A stretch of 64,000 nt of DNA from Paracoccus aerius (GCF_014656455.1 NZ_BNCL01000003.1:1-64000); one strand, 5' to 3'; positions 1-8,402 are shown, counted from the first letter of the stretch. The notes: generated by a model not told the origin, from the sequence alone. Numbers and translations are program-made.

Positions 1-525
1 TTGCCCGAACTGCTGAAGGCGGCAGGCGGGCGTGACAGCGGCGGCACGGTCTTCGGCTATCGCGTGGCCGATCCGGAACGCTACGGGGTGGTGGACTTCC
101 AGAGCGACGGCCGGGTGCGGGCGATTATCGAGAAGCCGGACCTGCCGCCCTCGAACTTTGCCGTGACGGGGCTTTACTTCCTGGACGGCACCGCGCCCGA
201 GCGCGCGCGCCAGGTCCAGCCCTCTGAAAGGGGGGAGCTGGAGATCACCACGCTTCTGGAAAGCTATCTCCATGACGGCAGCCTGACGGTGGAAAAGATG
301 GGCCGCGGCTTTGCCTGGCTGGACACCGGCACCCATGGCAGCCTTCTGGATGCCGGCAACTTCGTGCGTACCCTGGAAAAGCGCCAGGGCCTGCAAACCG
401 GCTGCCCCGAGGAGATCGCCTTCGAGGCCGGCTGGATCACCGAGGATGCCCTGCGCGAACAAGCGCAACGCTTCTCCAAGAACGCCTATGGCCGCTACCT
501 GATGGGGCTGCTGGGCCCGCACTGA
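1..525 (+). CDS. rmlA: Glucose-1-phosphate thymidylyltransferase, C-terminal part (5' truncated by window)
   Basis: The enzyme joins dTTP and glucose-1-phosphate to give dTDP-glucose, the first step towards dTDP-L-rhamnose for surface polysaccharides. The visible 174 residues carry family signatures: VVDF (30-33), the sugar-phosphate-site EKP (44-46), AVTGLYF (54-60), ERGELEIT (76-83) and WLDTGTH (106-112). Full-length enzymes are about 290 residues, so roughly 115 amino-terminal residues, including the nucleotide-binding glycine-rich loop, lie before the window. The TTG at base 1 is therefore not the start. The 3' end overlaps the convergent glycosyltransferase by 31 bases. Other rml genes are presumably upstream. 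Confidence 0.93.
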   Translation: MPELLKAAGGRDSGGTVFGYRVADPERYGVVDFQSDGRVRAIIEKPDLPPSNFAVTGLYFLDGTAPERARQVQPSERGELEITTLLESYLHDGSLTVEKMGRGFAWLDTGTHGSLLDAGNFVRTLEKRQGLQTGCPEEIAFEAGWITEDALREQAQRFSKNAYGRYLMGLLGPH

Positions 526-1475
526 CGCAGCCGTCCCGCAAGCGCCGCCGCATACAAGGCAGCAGTTCCCGTCCCCGTCTGACGGTAAAGCCCAAGACGG
601 GCCAATTCCTTTGCCGCGACCGGCCCCGGTCTTTGCAGCAGTGCCCCGAACCTATCCAGGATCCGCCGGTTCTCCGGCAGGAGTTCCGATCGGACGACCT
701 GCAGGGCAGCGTGATTGGCCGCAAGCCAGGCGCCGTACTCTCCGGCCAGCAGCATCCCGACGCGTTGCGACAAGGCCTTGACAGTATCGTTGCGCCCCAT
801 GACGCTTTGGGGGTGCTGGCGATAAAGCAGGGCCGGGACTGCGTCATGGATCAGTGCAGCACCCGCACCTGCGGTGACCTGATAGGCCCACCAGTCATGC
901 GCCTCCAGGTCGTGCTGCTGCGCAGGGCCCACGCAGCGGCGCAGGATCGCGGCCGCCGGGGCATTGAAGACCGATGTATTGCCCGCCATGATCGCCTGAA
1001 CCAAGGCGTTCCGGAAACCGAGGGGGCGGCGGAAATGCCGCGATGGGGCCAGGGGCCGCAGGTCATGGTCGGCGATCACGGTGCGCGCGGCGTAATGCGC
1101 AGGGCCTTGGTGATGAGACAGCGCGGCCAGGGCGCGGGCCAGCTTGTCGGGGAACCAGACATCGTCCTGATCGGAAAAGGCGATTGGGCCATCGGGCGCG
1201 ATCGACAGCAGATGCAGGAAGTTCTGCGTCGCCCCCCGGCTGGGGCCGCGAACGATCCGGACCTGGCCGGCAGGACGTGACGCCGCGAAATCCGCGATGA
1301 TCTTCGGCGTCCCGTCATCCGATCCGTCGTCCGACACGATCAGCTGCCAGTCCCGGTGAGTCTGCGCCGCGATGCTGTCCAATTGCGCGCCGATGAACCG
1401 CGCGCCGCGATAGCTGGCCAGCAGGATCGTCACGGGCGCGTCGGGATCGGTTCGGGTCTGGCGGTCCACCGGCAT
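495..1475 (-). CDS. Glycosyltransferase family 2 (possible rhamnosyltransferase)
   Basis: 326-residue GT-A glycosyltransferase. The amino-terminal half has the nucleotide-sugar fold: a TILLASYRG strand at 16-24, DDGSDDGT at 49-56, and the metal-binding SDQDDVWFPDKL beginning at 101. The SDQDDVW form of the DxD motif is common in rhamnosyltransferases, and the neighbouring gene makes the dTDP-sugar precursor, so a rhamnosyl donor is a reasonable inference; the acceptor is unknown. No membrane segment is evident, which suggests a cytoplasmic enzyme at the membrane face. The start has an AAGGAC ribosome site a few bases upstream. It could act on O-antigen or exopolysaccharide. Confidence 0.85.
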   Translation of the reverse strand: MPVDRQTRTDPDAPVTILLASYRGARFIGAQLDSIAAQTHRDWQLIVSDDGSDDGTPKIIADFAASRPAGQVRIVRGPSRGATQNFLHLLSIAPDGPIAFSDQDDVWFPDKLARALAALSHHQGPAHYAARTVIADHDLRPLAPSRHFRRPLGFRNALVQAIMAGNTSVFNAPAAAILRRCVGPAQQHDLEAHDWWAYQVTAGAGAALIHDAVPALLYRQHPQSVMGRNDTVKALSQRVGMLLAGEYGAWLAANHAALQVVRSELLPENRRILDRFGALLQRPGPVAAKELARLGLYRQTGTGTAALYAAALAGRLRQCGPSSPIR

Positions 1476-1487
1476 GTCCTTGAAATG

Positions 1488-1511
1488 GGCAGGGCCGGTT
1501 TCTGCCCTGCC
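1488..1511 (-). terminator. Hairpin after the flagellar operon
   Basis: Arms GGCAGGGC (1488-1495) and GCCCTGCC (1504-1511) pair over 8 bp with an 8-base loop. They lie 20 bases past the stop of the fliL-like gene and before the start of the glycosyltransferase. The following minus-strand bases contain only a short ATTTC, so this is a weak or Rho-assisted terminator. Confidence 0.4.
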
Positions 1512-1530
1512 GCCCCTGCGGATGCAACCA

Positions 1531-2112
1531 TCAGCCCGCCTGGCGTGCGATATCCTCGATCAGGATGGCCTTGACCGGCAGGCTGGTGGCGGCCTGGGCT
1601 GCCTTTTGCAGACGTTCCCGCAAGGGTGCCAGCCGGGCCTCGGCGGTGAAATTGCCGTCGAAGCCGCCGGTATTGGCGTGGATCAGCAGCTCGCGCAGCA
1701 GTGCATCCCGCAGGCGATGTTCCTGCTGCTTCATCGCGGCAAGCTCGGCGCCGCCCGTCTCGATCGTCAGGGTCAGGATCATCACCGCGCCCATGTCGCC
1801 ATTGCGCATCAGGGGCACGAAGAACTGAGTCGGGAAGGTGAACCAGCCTTCCGCGGACACCGGGGCATCGCCATGTCCGTCGCCACCGCCATGATCCCCG
1901 GCAGCCGCGTGGCCTTCTGCCGCGGCGGGCGCGGCATGGTCCGAGGAGCCTTCGGCGCCATGATCTTCGGCTTTTGCGGCGCCGTGCCCGTCATCCACGG
2001 GGGATTGGGCGGCATGGTCGGCCGCTTGGGGCGCGGGACGCAGCATGTCGCCGGCGGCGACCCCCCCGGCCAGCGCCACGACCGGGATCAGCATCGGCAG
2101 GAACTTCTTCAT
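1531..2112 (-). CDS. FliL-like flagellar basal-body-associated protein with His-rich linker
   Basis: 193-residue inner-membrane protein placed last in the flagellar operon. One membrane segment (about residues 4-24) is followed by a long periplasmic linker (about 29-85) rich in Asp, His, Gly and Ala, with about seven DH/GH pairs. The folded domain begins near WFTFPTQFFVPL and ends with an ALLRELLIHANTGGFDG region, as in FliL-type stator-associated proteins that affect MotAB function and torque. Sequence agreement with canonical FliL is modest, so the call rests partly on position after flgH. The His-rich linker is unusual and might bind metal, though it may only be low-complexity spacer. Confidence 0.7.
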   Translation of the reverse strand: MKKFLPMLIPVVALAGGVAAGDMLRPAPQAADHAAQSPVDDGHGAAKAEDHGAEGSSDHAAPAAAEGHAAAGDHGGGDGHGDAPVSAEGWFTFPTQFFVPLMRNGDMGAVMILTLTIETGGAELAAMKQQEHRLRDALLRELLIHANTGGFDGNFTAEARLAPLRERLQKAAQAATSLPVKAILIEDIARQAG

Positions 2113-2120
2113 GAACGACC

Positions 2121-2846
2121 TCAGTAGGGCAGGATCACGTCGGCGATCTGCTGGCCGAAGCGGGGTTGCTGCACATCGGTGATCTGCCCGCGCCCGCCAT
2201 AGCTGATGCGCGCGCCTGCAATGCGGTCATAGGCGATCTCGTTGCTGCGGTCGATGTCGGCGGGGCGGACAAAGCCGCTGACGGTCAGTTCGCGCAGTTC
2301 ATAATTCACGCGCACCTCTTGCGTGCCTTCGATCTGCAGGGTGCCGTTGGGCAACGTGTCGATGACGGTGGCAGCGACCCGCAGGGTCAGCTTGTCGCGC
2401 CGGGTGATGTTGCCGCTGCCCTTGTAGGTCGAAGACGACTCGGCCTCGGCCAGGTTGTCGAAGCTGGCGCCATCGGGAAGTTCCCGGTTCAGGCGCTGCG
2501 GGATGCCGATCATCTGCGGGATCGAGACGCTTTCGCCCGACTGGCGGCTGCGCCCCGAAGTGTTGGTCATCTGCGCCTCGTCGTCGATCTCGATCACCAC
2601 CGTCAGGATGTCGCCACGCGTTGCCGCCCGCCTGTCGCTGATCAGGGACGAGGTGGTTCCGGCCCACAGCGACGCCGCGGCCTCGGGTCGGCCCGAATCC
2701 ACCGGGATCTCCAGCGGCGGATTGGTCATGGCGATGAACTCCTCGCTGTTGCGCGGAGAGGTCAGGCTGGGCGGCTTGCCCATGTGATCGGCCCGCGCGC
2801 AGGCCGAGGCGGCAATGACAAGGCAGAGAAGGGGAATGGGTTTCAT
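2121..2846 (-). CDS. flgH: Flagellar L-ring protein FlgH
   Basis: Outer-membrane lipoprotein that forms the L-ring bushing around the rod. The 241-residue protein has a short signal peptide ending in a lipobox-like ASAC (Cys about residue 16), then the FlgH core: SLWAG, GDILTVVIEIDDEA (about 80-93), and the carboxy-terminal sequence NYELRELTVSGFVRPADI followed by YGGRGQ. Length and motif order fit the family. It lies 9 bases after flgA and 8 bases before the fliL-like gene in the minus-strand operon. The P-ring gene flgI is not in the window. Confidence 0.95.
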   Translation of the reverse strand: MKPIPLLCLVIAASACARADHMGKPPSLTSPRNSEEFIAMTNPPLEIPVDSGRPEAAASLWAGTTSSLISDRRAATRGDILTVVIEIDDEAQMTNTSGRSRQSGESVSIPQMIGIPQRLNRELPDGASFDNLAEAESSSTYKGSGNITRRDKLTLRVAATVIDTLPNGTLQIEGTQEVRVNYELRELTVSGFVRPADIDRSNEIAYDRIAGARISYGGRGQITDVQQPRFGQQIADVILPY

Positions 2847-2855
2847 CGGTGGTCC

Positions 2856-3269
2856 TTACTTCATCGCCACAAGGCTGCCGTCCGGCTGGACGACGGCGCT
2901 GATCGTGGCACGGGATTCGAGGTTCATGACGCGGATCACATCGCCCGCCGCGCCGTCCGCCAGGGTCCGCGCAGTGGTGACGATGCGCAGGCTGCCCCGC
3001 TGGAAGACCAAGGGATGCATCTGGTTGCGCGCGATCAGCTTGGGCGCTTGCAGCAACGACGCCTGCAACGGGCGGCCTTCGTGGATCGTGATGCGGGTCT
3101 GCAACCCGATCGCCTGCGAGGGATCGGACAGGCCCGGCCGGTCGCCGTCGATGGCGCGGATGTCGGCCGGGGTGATGATGGTGCCCGCGGGAAGGGTCCG
3201 CGCTGCCGCCAGAACCGCTGCGGATGCGGGCAGGGGCACCAAGGCCAGAAGAAGAACCAGCCACCGCAT
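2856..3269 (-). CDS. flgA: Flagellar P-ring assembly chaperone FlgA
   Basis: Periplasmic chaperone needed to assemble the FlgI P-ring. The 137-residue protein begins with a Sec signal peptide (about residues 1-18, ending ASA), then a SAF-type domain with AARTLPAGTIITPADI (about 22-37) and the carboxy-terminal signature IRVMNLESRATISAVV. It is at the short end for FlgA, having essentially only the SAF and carboxy-terminal regions, as is usual in Rhodobacteraceae. Its ATG shares one base with the flgG stop, implying translational coupling. Confidence 0.92.
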   Translation of the reverse strand: MRWLVLLLALVPLPASAAVLAAARTLPAGTIITPADIRAIDGDRPGLSDPSQAIGLQTRITIHEGRPLQASLLQAPKLIARNQMHPLVFQRGSLRIVTTARTLADGAAGDVIRVMNLESRATISAVVQPDGSLVAMK

Positions 3270-4054
3270 CAGCGCACCTGCGTGGTGGCCGCCAGCATCT
3301 GGTCGGCGGCGGTGATGACCTTGGCGTTCAGCTCGTATCCACGCTGCGCCTTGATCAGCTCGGTGATCTCGCGCACGGAATCGACCGAGCTATCCTCAAG
3401 GTAACCCTGCCGCAGCGTGCCCAGGCCTTCCTGGCCTGGCGTGGTCACCTGCGGCGTGCCGGATGCCGCGGTTTCCAGGAACAGGTTCGATCCGACCGCC
3501 TCGAGCCCCTTTTCGTTGGAAAAGCCCGCAAGGGTCAGCTGCCCCAGCAGTTCCGGTTCGACCTGGTCGCTGAAATAGGCGAAGACTTCTCCCGCCGCAT
3601 TGATCGAGATCGAGCGTGCATCGTCCGGGATGGTGATCCCCGGTGCGACCGCATAGCCGTCCGAGGTCACGATCAACCCGTCGGGCGAGCGTTTCAGCCC
3701 GCCGTCGCGCGTATAGGCCGAGATGCCCGAGGGCAGCGTCACCTCGATATAGCCGTCGCCGTCGATGGCCAGATCCAGGTCGCCCCCGGTCTGGGTCAGC
3801 GCACCCTGCTGCAGGTTGATGCTGACGGCCGTGGGCCGCACCCCCAGGCCCAGCTGGACGCCGGCGGGGATGACGGTGCCGTCGGCGGCGGTCACGGTGC
3901 CGGGGCGGGTTGCCTGCTGGTAATGCAGGTCCGCGAATTCCGCGCGGCGGGCGTTATAGCCGGTGGTGGACATGTTGGCGAGGTTGTTCGAGATGACCTC
4001 GACCCGGGTCTGCTGCGCGCTCATGCCGGTGGCGGCGATCTGCAGGGCTCTCAT
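3269..4054 (-). CDS. flgG: Flagellar distal rod protein FlgG
   Basis: Main distal-rod subunit, exported by the flagellar type III apparatus. The 261 residues match the family length. The amino-terminal rod motif reads NNLANMSTTGYNARRAEF (from about residue 23), the middle holds the FlgE/F/G domain with DLDLAIDGDGYIEV, and the carboxy-terminal helix reads ELIKAQRGYELNAKVI. It sits between flgF and flgA, 11 bases from flgF. Confidence 0.97.
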   Translation of the reverse strand: MRALQIAATGMSAQQTRVEVISNNLANMSTTGYNARRAEFADLHYQQATRPGTVTAADGTVIPAGVQLGLGVRPTAVSINLQQGALTQTGGDLDLAIDGDGYIEVTLPSGISAYTRDGGLKRSPDGLIVTSDGYAVAPGITIPDDARSISINAAGEVFAYFSDQVEPELLGQLTLAGFSNEKGLEAVGSNLFLETAASGTPQVTTPGQEGLGTLRQGYLEDSSVDSVREITELIKAQRGYELNAKVITAADQMLAATTQVR

Positions 4055-4065
4055 GGCTGGTCCTT

Positions 4066-4782
4066 TCAGCGGGTCATGCCGGAGATCGCGCTGCGGATGC
4101 GCTGATCTTCGCGGTCAAGGAAGGATTGGCCCAGTTCGTAGGCGCGCTGGACCTCGATCATGCGGGTGATCTCGAAGACAGAATCGACATTCGATTCCTC
4201 GAGGAAACCCTGGCGGATGCGGGCGTCATCGACAGGCTCTGGCTGCTGGTCGGTGGTGAAGGCGGTGCCGCCCTTGTGGGTCAGTTGCGCGTCCTGGGGG
4301 GCGGTGAAGATGCCGATCTTTCCGAAGGCCACGCCATTCGCGGACATGGTGCCGTCCGCGCCCACTGCGACGCCACTGGCGCCCGCCGGGACCACGATGG
4401 GCGCCATCCCCTCGTCCAGCAGGCGAAAGCCGTCGGCGGTCATCAATTCGCCTCCGGCCGAGGGCAGGAAGGCCCCGGCGCGGGTCAGGCGGTTGCCGTC
4501 CGGGGTTTCGACCAGGAAGAAGCCCTCGCCTTCGATGGCAAGGTCATAGTTTCCGTTTGTCTGGGTCAGCACGCCCTGGTCCAGATCCAGCGTGCGGCCG
4601 CGGGCATGGGCCATCGACAGCGTGTCGCCGCTGCGGTCCAGCGCCGACAGATGCTCGGCGAAGATCACCCCTTCCCGGCGAAAGCCGGTGGTGTTCGCGT
4701 TGGCGATGTTGTTGGCCACCACCCGCATCTCGGCCATCAGCCCGGCCTGGCGGGTCAGAGTCGCGTAGATCGCGTTGTCCAT
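4066..4782 (-). CDS. flgF: Flagellar proximal rod protein FlgF
   Basis: Rod subunit between the MS-ring side and FlgG. It has 238 residues. The amino-terminal motif is ANNIANANTTGFRR, the central part has YDLAIEGEGFFLVETPDG, and the carboxy-terminal helix is FEITRMIEVQRAYELGQSF. It is shorter than FlgG and lacks the longer FlgG middle, which fits FlgF rather than a second FlgG. It starts 3 bases after the fliQ stop, so the genes are almost certainly translated together. Confidence 0.95.
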   Translation of the reverse strand: MDNAIYATLTRQAGLMAEMRVVANNIANANTTGFRREGVIFAEHLSALDRSGDTLSMAHARGRTLDLDQGVLTQTNGNYDLAIEGEGFFLVETPDGNRLTRAGAFLPSAGGELMTADGFRLLDEGMAPIVVPAGASGVAVGADGTMSANGVAFGKIGIFTAPQDAQLTHKGGTAFTTDQQPEPVDDARIRQGFLEESNVDSVFEITRMIEVQRAYELGQSFLDREDQRIRSAISGMTR

Positions 4783-4785
4783 GGG

Positions 4786-5052
4786 TCAGCTTCCCGCGAT
4801 TAGGGGGATGATCTGCCCCAGATAGAAATCGGACAGGGCGGTGGTCATGAAGCTCATCGAGACCCAGAAGACCCCAAGCATCAGCCCGACCTTGGGCACA
4901 AAGGTCAGCGTCATTTCCTGGACCGAGGTCAGCGCCTGGAACAGGCCGATCACGACGCCCGCGATCAGCGCCACCGCCAGCATTGGCGCGGAAATGCGGA
5001 CCGAGATCAGCAGCGCCTGGCGCAGCATGTCGAACAGCAGCGTTTCATCCAT
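4786..5052 (-). CDS. fliQ: Flagellar export gate protein FliQ
   Basis: Small inner-membrane subunit of the FliP-FliQ-FliR export gate. Its 88 residues form two membrane helices (about 15-38 and 50-75) joined by the conserved stretch GLFQALTSVQEMTLTFVPK. Position between fliE and flgF matches other Rhodobacteraceae flagellar clusters. No FliP or FliR gene is in the window. Confidence 0.96.
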   Translation of the reverse strand: MDETLLFDMLRQALLISVRISAPMLAVALIAGVVIGLFQALTSVQEMTLTFVPKVGLMLGVFWVSMSFMTTALSDFYLGQIIPLIAGS

Positions 5053-5055
5053 GGA

Positions 5056-5340
5056 TCACACCGGCATCCGCAGGATTTCCTGATAGGCCTCGACGACCTT
5101 GTCGCGGATGGCGACCACCGTCTCCATCGCCATTTCGGCCTCGGCGATGGTCTGGACCAGGCGGTGTGTTTCCACCTGGCCGGTCATGGCGCCGGTCGCG
5201 ACCTGATCCACCTTGCCCATCTGGGCTGCGAAATCCTCGGCCGCGTTGGAAAGGGCTTGGACGGCGGGGCCGGGCTGGCCGGGTGCCACGGCGGTGCGGG
5301 CGGCGGAATAGGCAGTGGCTGCATTCAAACTGGTGAACAT
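5056..5340 (-). CDS. fliE: Flagellar hook-basal body protein FliE
   Basis: Adaptor between the MS-ring and the proximal rod. The 94-residue protein has the typical variable amino terminus and a conserved helical carboxy-terminal half, with VETHRLVQTIAEAEMAMETV and VRDKVVEAYQEILRMPV-like sequence up to the final residues. It lies 11 bases after flgC and 3 bases before fliQ. Confidence 0.95.
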   Translation of the reverse strand: MFTSLNAATAYSAARTAVAPGQPGPAVQALSNAAEDFAAQMGKVDQVATGAMTGQVETHRLVQTIAEAEMAMETVVAIRDKVVEAYQEILRMPV

Positions 5341-5351
5341 GGGCGACCTTT

Positions 5352-5747
5352 CTAGCGGCGCAGAAGTTCCAGAAGGGACGCGCCCATCTGGCGCGTCTGC
5401 TCGAACATTTTCAGGTTGGCTTCATAGCTGCGGCCCGCCTCGCGCGAATCGGCGATCTCGATCACCAGATCCACGTTGGAGCCCAGGTAATAGCCGTCCT
5501 CGTCCGCCAGGGGATGCGAGGGGTCGTAAAGGCGCGGCAGCTCGCCCTGGTCCAGCCGCACCTTCGATGCCTCGACCTCTCCGCTGGGGCGGCCGAAGCG
5601 GACGGCCTCCTCGAAGGTGACCAGCTTGCGGCGGTAGCCGGGCGTGTCTGCATTGGCGATGTTCTCGGCCGTGTGGCGCAGGCGTTCGCTTTGCGCGCGC
5701 ATCCCGGAGGCGGCCAGGTGCAGGGCGGAAACGGGACGATCCATCAC
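5352..5747 (-). CDS. flgC: Flagellar proximal rod protein FlgC
   Basis: Proximal rod subunit of 131 residues, the normal family length. The amino-terminal rod motif is ENIANADTPGYRRK and the carboxy-terminal region is NVDLVIEIADSREAGRSYEA, the position used by the FlgC coiled-coil. Its start overlaps the flgB stop by 4 bases, so FlgB and FlgC are coupled. Confidence 0.96.
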   Translation of the reverse strand: MMDRPVSALHLAASGMRAQSERLRHTAENIANADTPGYRRKLVTFEEAVRFGRPSGEVEASKVRLDQGELPRLYDPSHPLADEDGYYLGSNVDLVIEIADSREAGRSYEANLKMFEQTRQMGASLLELLRR

Positions 5748-6130
5748 GCCCTCCGCCCGATGCTGGTGCGCATCAGGTCCAGCGCGGAACTGTAGATGCC
5801 CAGCGACAGATCATGGCCGCGCTTCACCTCGGCCGCCTTCAGCATCTCCTCCTCCAGCGAGACCGAGTTGCCGTTGGGCGAGACGCCGGTTTCGTCGCCC
5901 GTCTGACGGGTGACGGGCGACCATTCCGGAAGGGCCAGGTGGCGCGCATTGGTGGTTCGCAGCGGGGTGGTTTCCGCGCTGCGGTAGCTGTCGGCAAAGC
6001 TGGCCGTGTCGGCTGCCTTGAAGCCGGGCGTATCGGCATTGGCGATATTGCGGGCCACGACAAGGTGCCGCTGGCTGGCATGGGCACCCAGGGCACGGGC
6101 CATGCGCATCATTTCGATCTTTTCAAACAT
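5744..6130 (-). CDS. flgB: Flagellar proximal rod protein FlgB
   Basis: First gene of the flagellar rod operon; its product caps the MS-ring side of the rod. It has 128 residues. I chose the ATG at 6130 because AGGAGAAG lies just upstream and the protein then begins MFEKIEMMRMARALG as FlgB proteins do; a longer reading from 6217 has no homologous extension. The motif RNIANADTPGFKAAD lies near residues 28-42 and the carboxy-terminal rod helix near KRGHDLSLGIYSSAL. Its promoter must lie in the 76 bases shared with fliI. Confidence 0.95.
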   Translation of the reverse strand: MFEKIEMMRMARALGAHASQRHLVVARNIANADTPGFKAADTASFADSYRSAETTPLRTTNARHLALPEWSPVTRQTGDETGVSPNGNSVSLEEEMLKAAEVKRGHDLSLGIYSSALDLMRTSIGRRA

Positions 6131-6206
6131 GAGGCTTCTCCTCATTGGCGATAACCCGGTCTTAACCCCGATTCGTTTAGAAACCGTTTGCGGCTGGAAA
6201 AAACGG
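6131..6206. promoter_or_regulatory. Divergent flgB / fliI promoter region
   Basis: The 76 bases between the two flagellar start codons must hold both promoters. A GATTC (GANTC, the CcrM target) lies at 6170-6174, next to a TTAACC at 6163-6168 that resembles one half of a CtrA site. I see no sigma-54 -24/-12 pair and no properly spaced second CtrA half-site, so the regulator is not identified. Confidence 0.5.
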
Positions 6207-7550
6207 ATGGCGGACATGGATCACCTGACTTCGATCGCGGCACGGATCGGCGATCTGCGCATGACGCGCCACTTTGGCCGGGTGCATTCGATGCAGGCGG
6301 GATTGATCCGGGTCGAGGGGCTGAACAGCCATGCCTCGGTCGGGGACAGGGTGCTGATTTCGCTGCAAAAGGGCCAGGTCGCGGGCGAGATCGTCGGGCT
6401 TGCGCCGCGCCATGCGGATGTGCTGCCCGAGGGCGATGCCGAAGGGCTGTCAGTGGGGAACGAGGCCGAGTTGCTGTTCGCGCCCACCATCGCCCCATCC
6501 GACGCCTGGATCGGCCGAATCATCGACCCGCTGGGCCAGCCCCTGGATGGCCGCCCGCTGCCGTCGGGGCTGGCGCCGCTGCCCTTCCGCCGCGAGGCCC
6601 CGCCCGCCGTGCGCCGCAAGCGTCTGGGCGCGCGGCTGCCCACGGGGTTTGCGGTCTTCGATACGCTTCTGCCCTTGGTGAAGGGCCAGCGGATCGGGCT
6701 TTTCGCGGGATCGGGCGTGGGAAAGTCCACGCTGCTGTCGGGTCTTGCCAAGGGCGTTCAGGCTGATGTCGTGGTCATTGCCATGATCGGCGAACGCGGG
6801 CGCGAGCTGCGCGAATTTGTCGAGAAGACCCTGGGGCCGGACGGCATGGCCCGGTCGGTGATCGTGGCCGCGACATCCGACCGCTCGCCGTTGATCCGGC
6901 GGCGCTGCGCCTGGGCCGCGATGGCGGTGGCCGAGCATTTCCGCGACCAGGGGCGCCATGTCCTGTTCCTGGCCGATTCGATCACCCGCTTCGCCGAGGC
7001 GCACCGCGAGATTGCCTTGGCAGCGGGCGAGCCGCCCAGCTATCGGGGCTTTCCGCCCTCGGTTTCGAACCTGATCATGGCGCTTGCCGAGCGCTCGGGT
7101 CCGGGGTTGGAGGGGGCGGGCGACATCACCGGCATCTTCAGCGTGCTTGTCGCCGGGTCTGACATGGAGGAGCCGGTGGCCGACATCCTGCGCGGCACGC
7201 TGGACGGCCATGTGGTGCTGGACCGCACCATTGCGGAACGCGGCCGCTTTCCGGCCATCGACGTGGTCAGGTCCGTGTCCCGGTCACTTCCCGATGCGGC
7301 CACGGCGGAGGAGAACCGGATGATTGCCAAGGCCCGGGCGGCACTTGGCGCCTATGCGGAATCCGAGCTTATGATTCGCGCGGGTCTTTATGCACCAGGG
7401 GCCGATCCCAAGCTGGACGAGGCGGTCAAGCTGTTCCCGCAGTTGGACGATCTCGTCACCCGCCGCACCCCGGGCGTCGCTGAAAGTTTTCAGGAACTTG
7501 CGGCTTCGTTGCGGGTTCAGGGCCACTCTCGCCAGACCGGACGGGGGTGA
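6207..7550 (+). CDS. fliI: Flagellar export ATPase FliI
   Basis: Cytoplasmic ATPase that energises substrate loading at the flagellar type III gate. From the ATG at 6207 the protein is 447 residues, normal for FliI. The beta-barrel domain is followed by Walker A GSGVGKST (168-175), MIGERGRELREF, the Walker B region HVLFLADSITRFAEAHREI, and GEPPSYRGFPPSVS, all typical of flagellar and type III ATPases rather than F1-beta. A weak GGAAAAAACGG precedes the start; the ATG at 6216 is an alternative. Longer upstream readings run into flgB. fliH and fliJ are not adjacent. Confidence 0.95.
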   Translation: MADMDHLTSIAARIGDLRMTRHFGRVHSMQAGLIRVEGLNSHASVGDRVLISLQKGQVAGEIVGLAPRHADVLPEGDAEGLSVGNEAELLFAPTIAPSDAWIGRIIDPLGQPLDGRPLPSGLAPLPFRREAPPAVRRKRLGARLPTGFAVFDTLLPLVKGQRIGLFAGSGVGKSTLLSGLAKGVQADVVVIAMIGERGRELREFVEKTLGPDGMARSVIVAATSDRSPLIRRRCAWAAMAVAEHFRDQGRHVLFLADSITRFAEAHREIALAAGEPPSYRGFPPSVSNLIMALAERSGPGLEGAGDITGIFSVLVAGSDMEEPVADILRGTLDGHVVLDRTIAERGRFPAIDVVRSVSRSLPDAATAEENRMIAKARAALGAYAESELMIRAGLYAPGADPKLDEAVKLFPQLDDLVTRRTPGVAESFQELAASLRVQGHSRQTGRG

Positions 7551-7660
7551 CTTGTCGCGCAAGCGGCTGAGTTCGCTTAATGAATGTTAGACCGGGATGT
7601 CGGCCATTGCGTAGCGCAGCACGATTTGCAACTGTCCCGTGCCTTAGCAAGGGGACGGAA

Positions 7661-8392
7661 TTGGCGATCACCGAGTATTTTGTCCGCTATCTTGAACAGC
7701 GAGACGAACTCTCTCCCCAGGATCTGGCGCGGCTCAGGGCAATCCGGACCGAACATGCCAGCTTCGCTGCCGGAGAGGTGATTGTTCCGGCAGGCAGCGT
7801 CCCGTCGCGCAGTTGCATGATGCTGCGCGGGATTTCGGCGCGGTCGAACCGGCTGGTCGGGCGGCCGGATCACCGGGTCATCACGGCCCTTCAGGTGCCC
7901 GGCGATTTCGTGGACCTGCACGCATTCGTGCTGTCGAAGCTGGATCATTCCATCATCGCCGTCGGCCCGGTCGAGGTCGAGTTCATCGACCACGCCGAAT
8001 TGCTGGAGATTTCCCGGAACTTCCCGCATCTGAGCAGGCTCTTGTGGATGGCGACGCTGATCGATTCGGCGATCCATCGGCAATGGCTGGTGGCTGCCGC
8101 ATCCCTGCGGTCAAGCGCGCATCTGGCGCATCTCTTGTGCGAGATCTACACGAGGCTGAATGCCGTCGGCGCGGCCTCGGATGGCCAGTTCCAGCTGCCG
8201 CTGCTGCAACGCGAACTGGCCGACATTCTTGGATATTCCCCGATCCACGTGAATCGGGCCGTCCGCGATCTGCGGGATCGCCAGTTGATCCGCTGGACGG
8301 GATCGGACATCACCATCACCGACTGGAAGGGGTTGTCGTCATTGGCGCGGTTCGACCCGTCCTATCTGGACCTGGAACGCGTCAGGCGCTGA
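7661..8392 (+). CDS. CRP/FNR-family transcription regulator
   Basis: 243-residue regulator with an amino-terminal cyclic-nucleotide-type beta-roll (about 30-135) and a carboxy-terminal winged helix. The DNA-recognition helix region is QRELADILGYSPIHVNRAVR (about 188-207). I prefer the TTG at 7661 because AAGGGGA lies 8 bases before it and homologues begin near this point; the upstream ATG at 7580 adds 27 residues with no recognisable domain. No FNR-type cysteine cluster is present at the amino terminus, so it does not look like an oxygen-sensing FNR. Ligand and targets are unknown. Confidence 0.88.
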   Translation: MAITEYFVRYLEQRDELSPQDLARLRAIRTEHASFAAGEVIVPAGSVPSRSCMMLRGISARSNRLVGRPDHRVITALQVPGDFVDLHAFVLSKLDHSIIAVGPVEVEFIDHAELLEISRNFPHLSRLLWMATLIDSAIHRQWLVAAASLRSSAHLAHLLCEIYTRLNAVGAASDGQFQLPLLQRELADILGYSPIHVNRAVRDLRDRQLIRWTGSDITITDWKGLSSLARFDPSYLDLERVRR

Positions 8393-8402
8393 TCGATCGC
8401 CG

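Noticed and set aside
6131..6206. CtrA site in the flagellar promoter region
   Set aside because: Only one TTAA-like half-site is convincing; the second is at the wrong spacing for TTAA-N7-TTAA.
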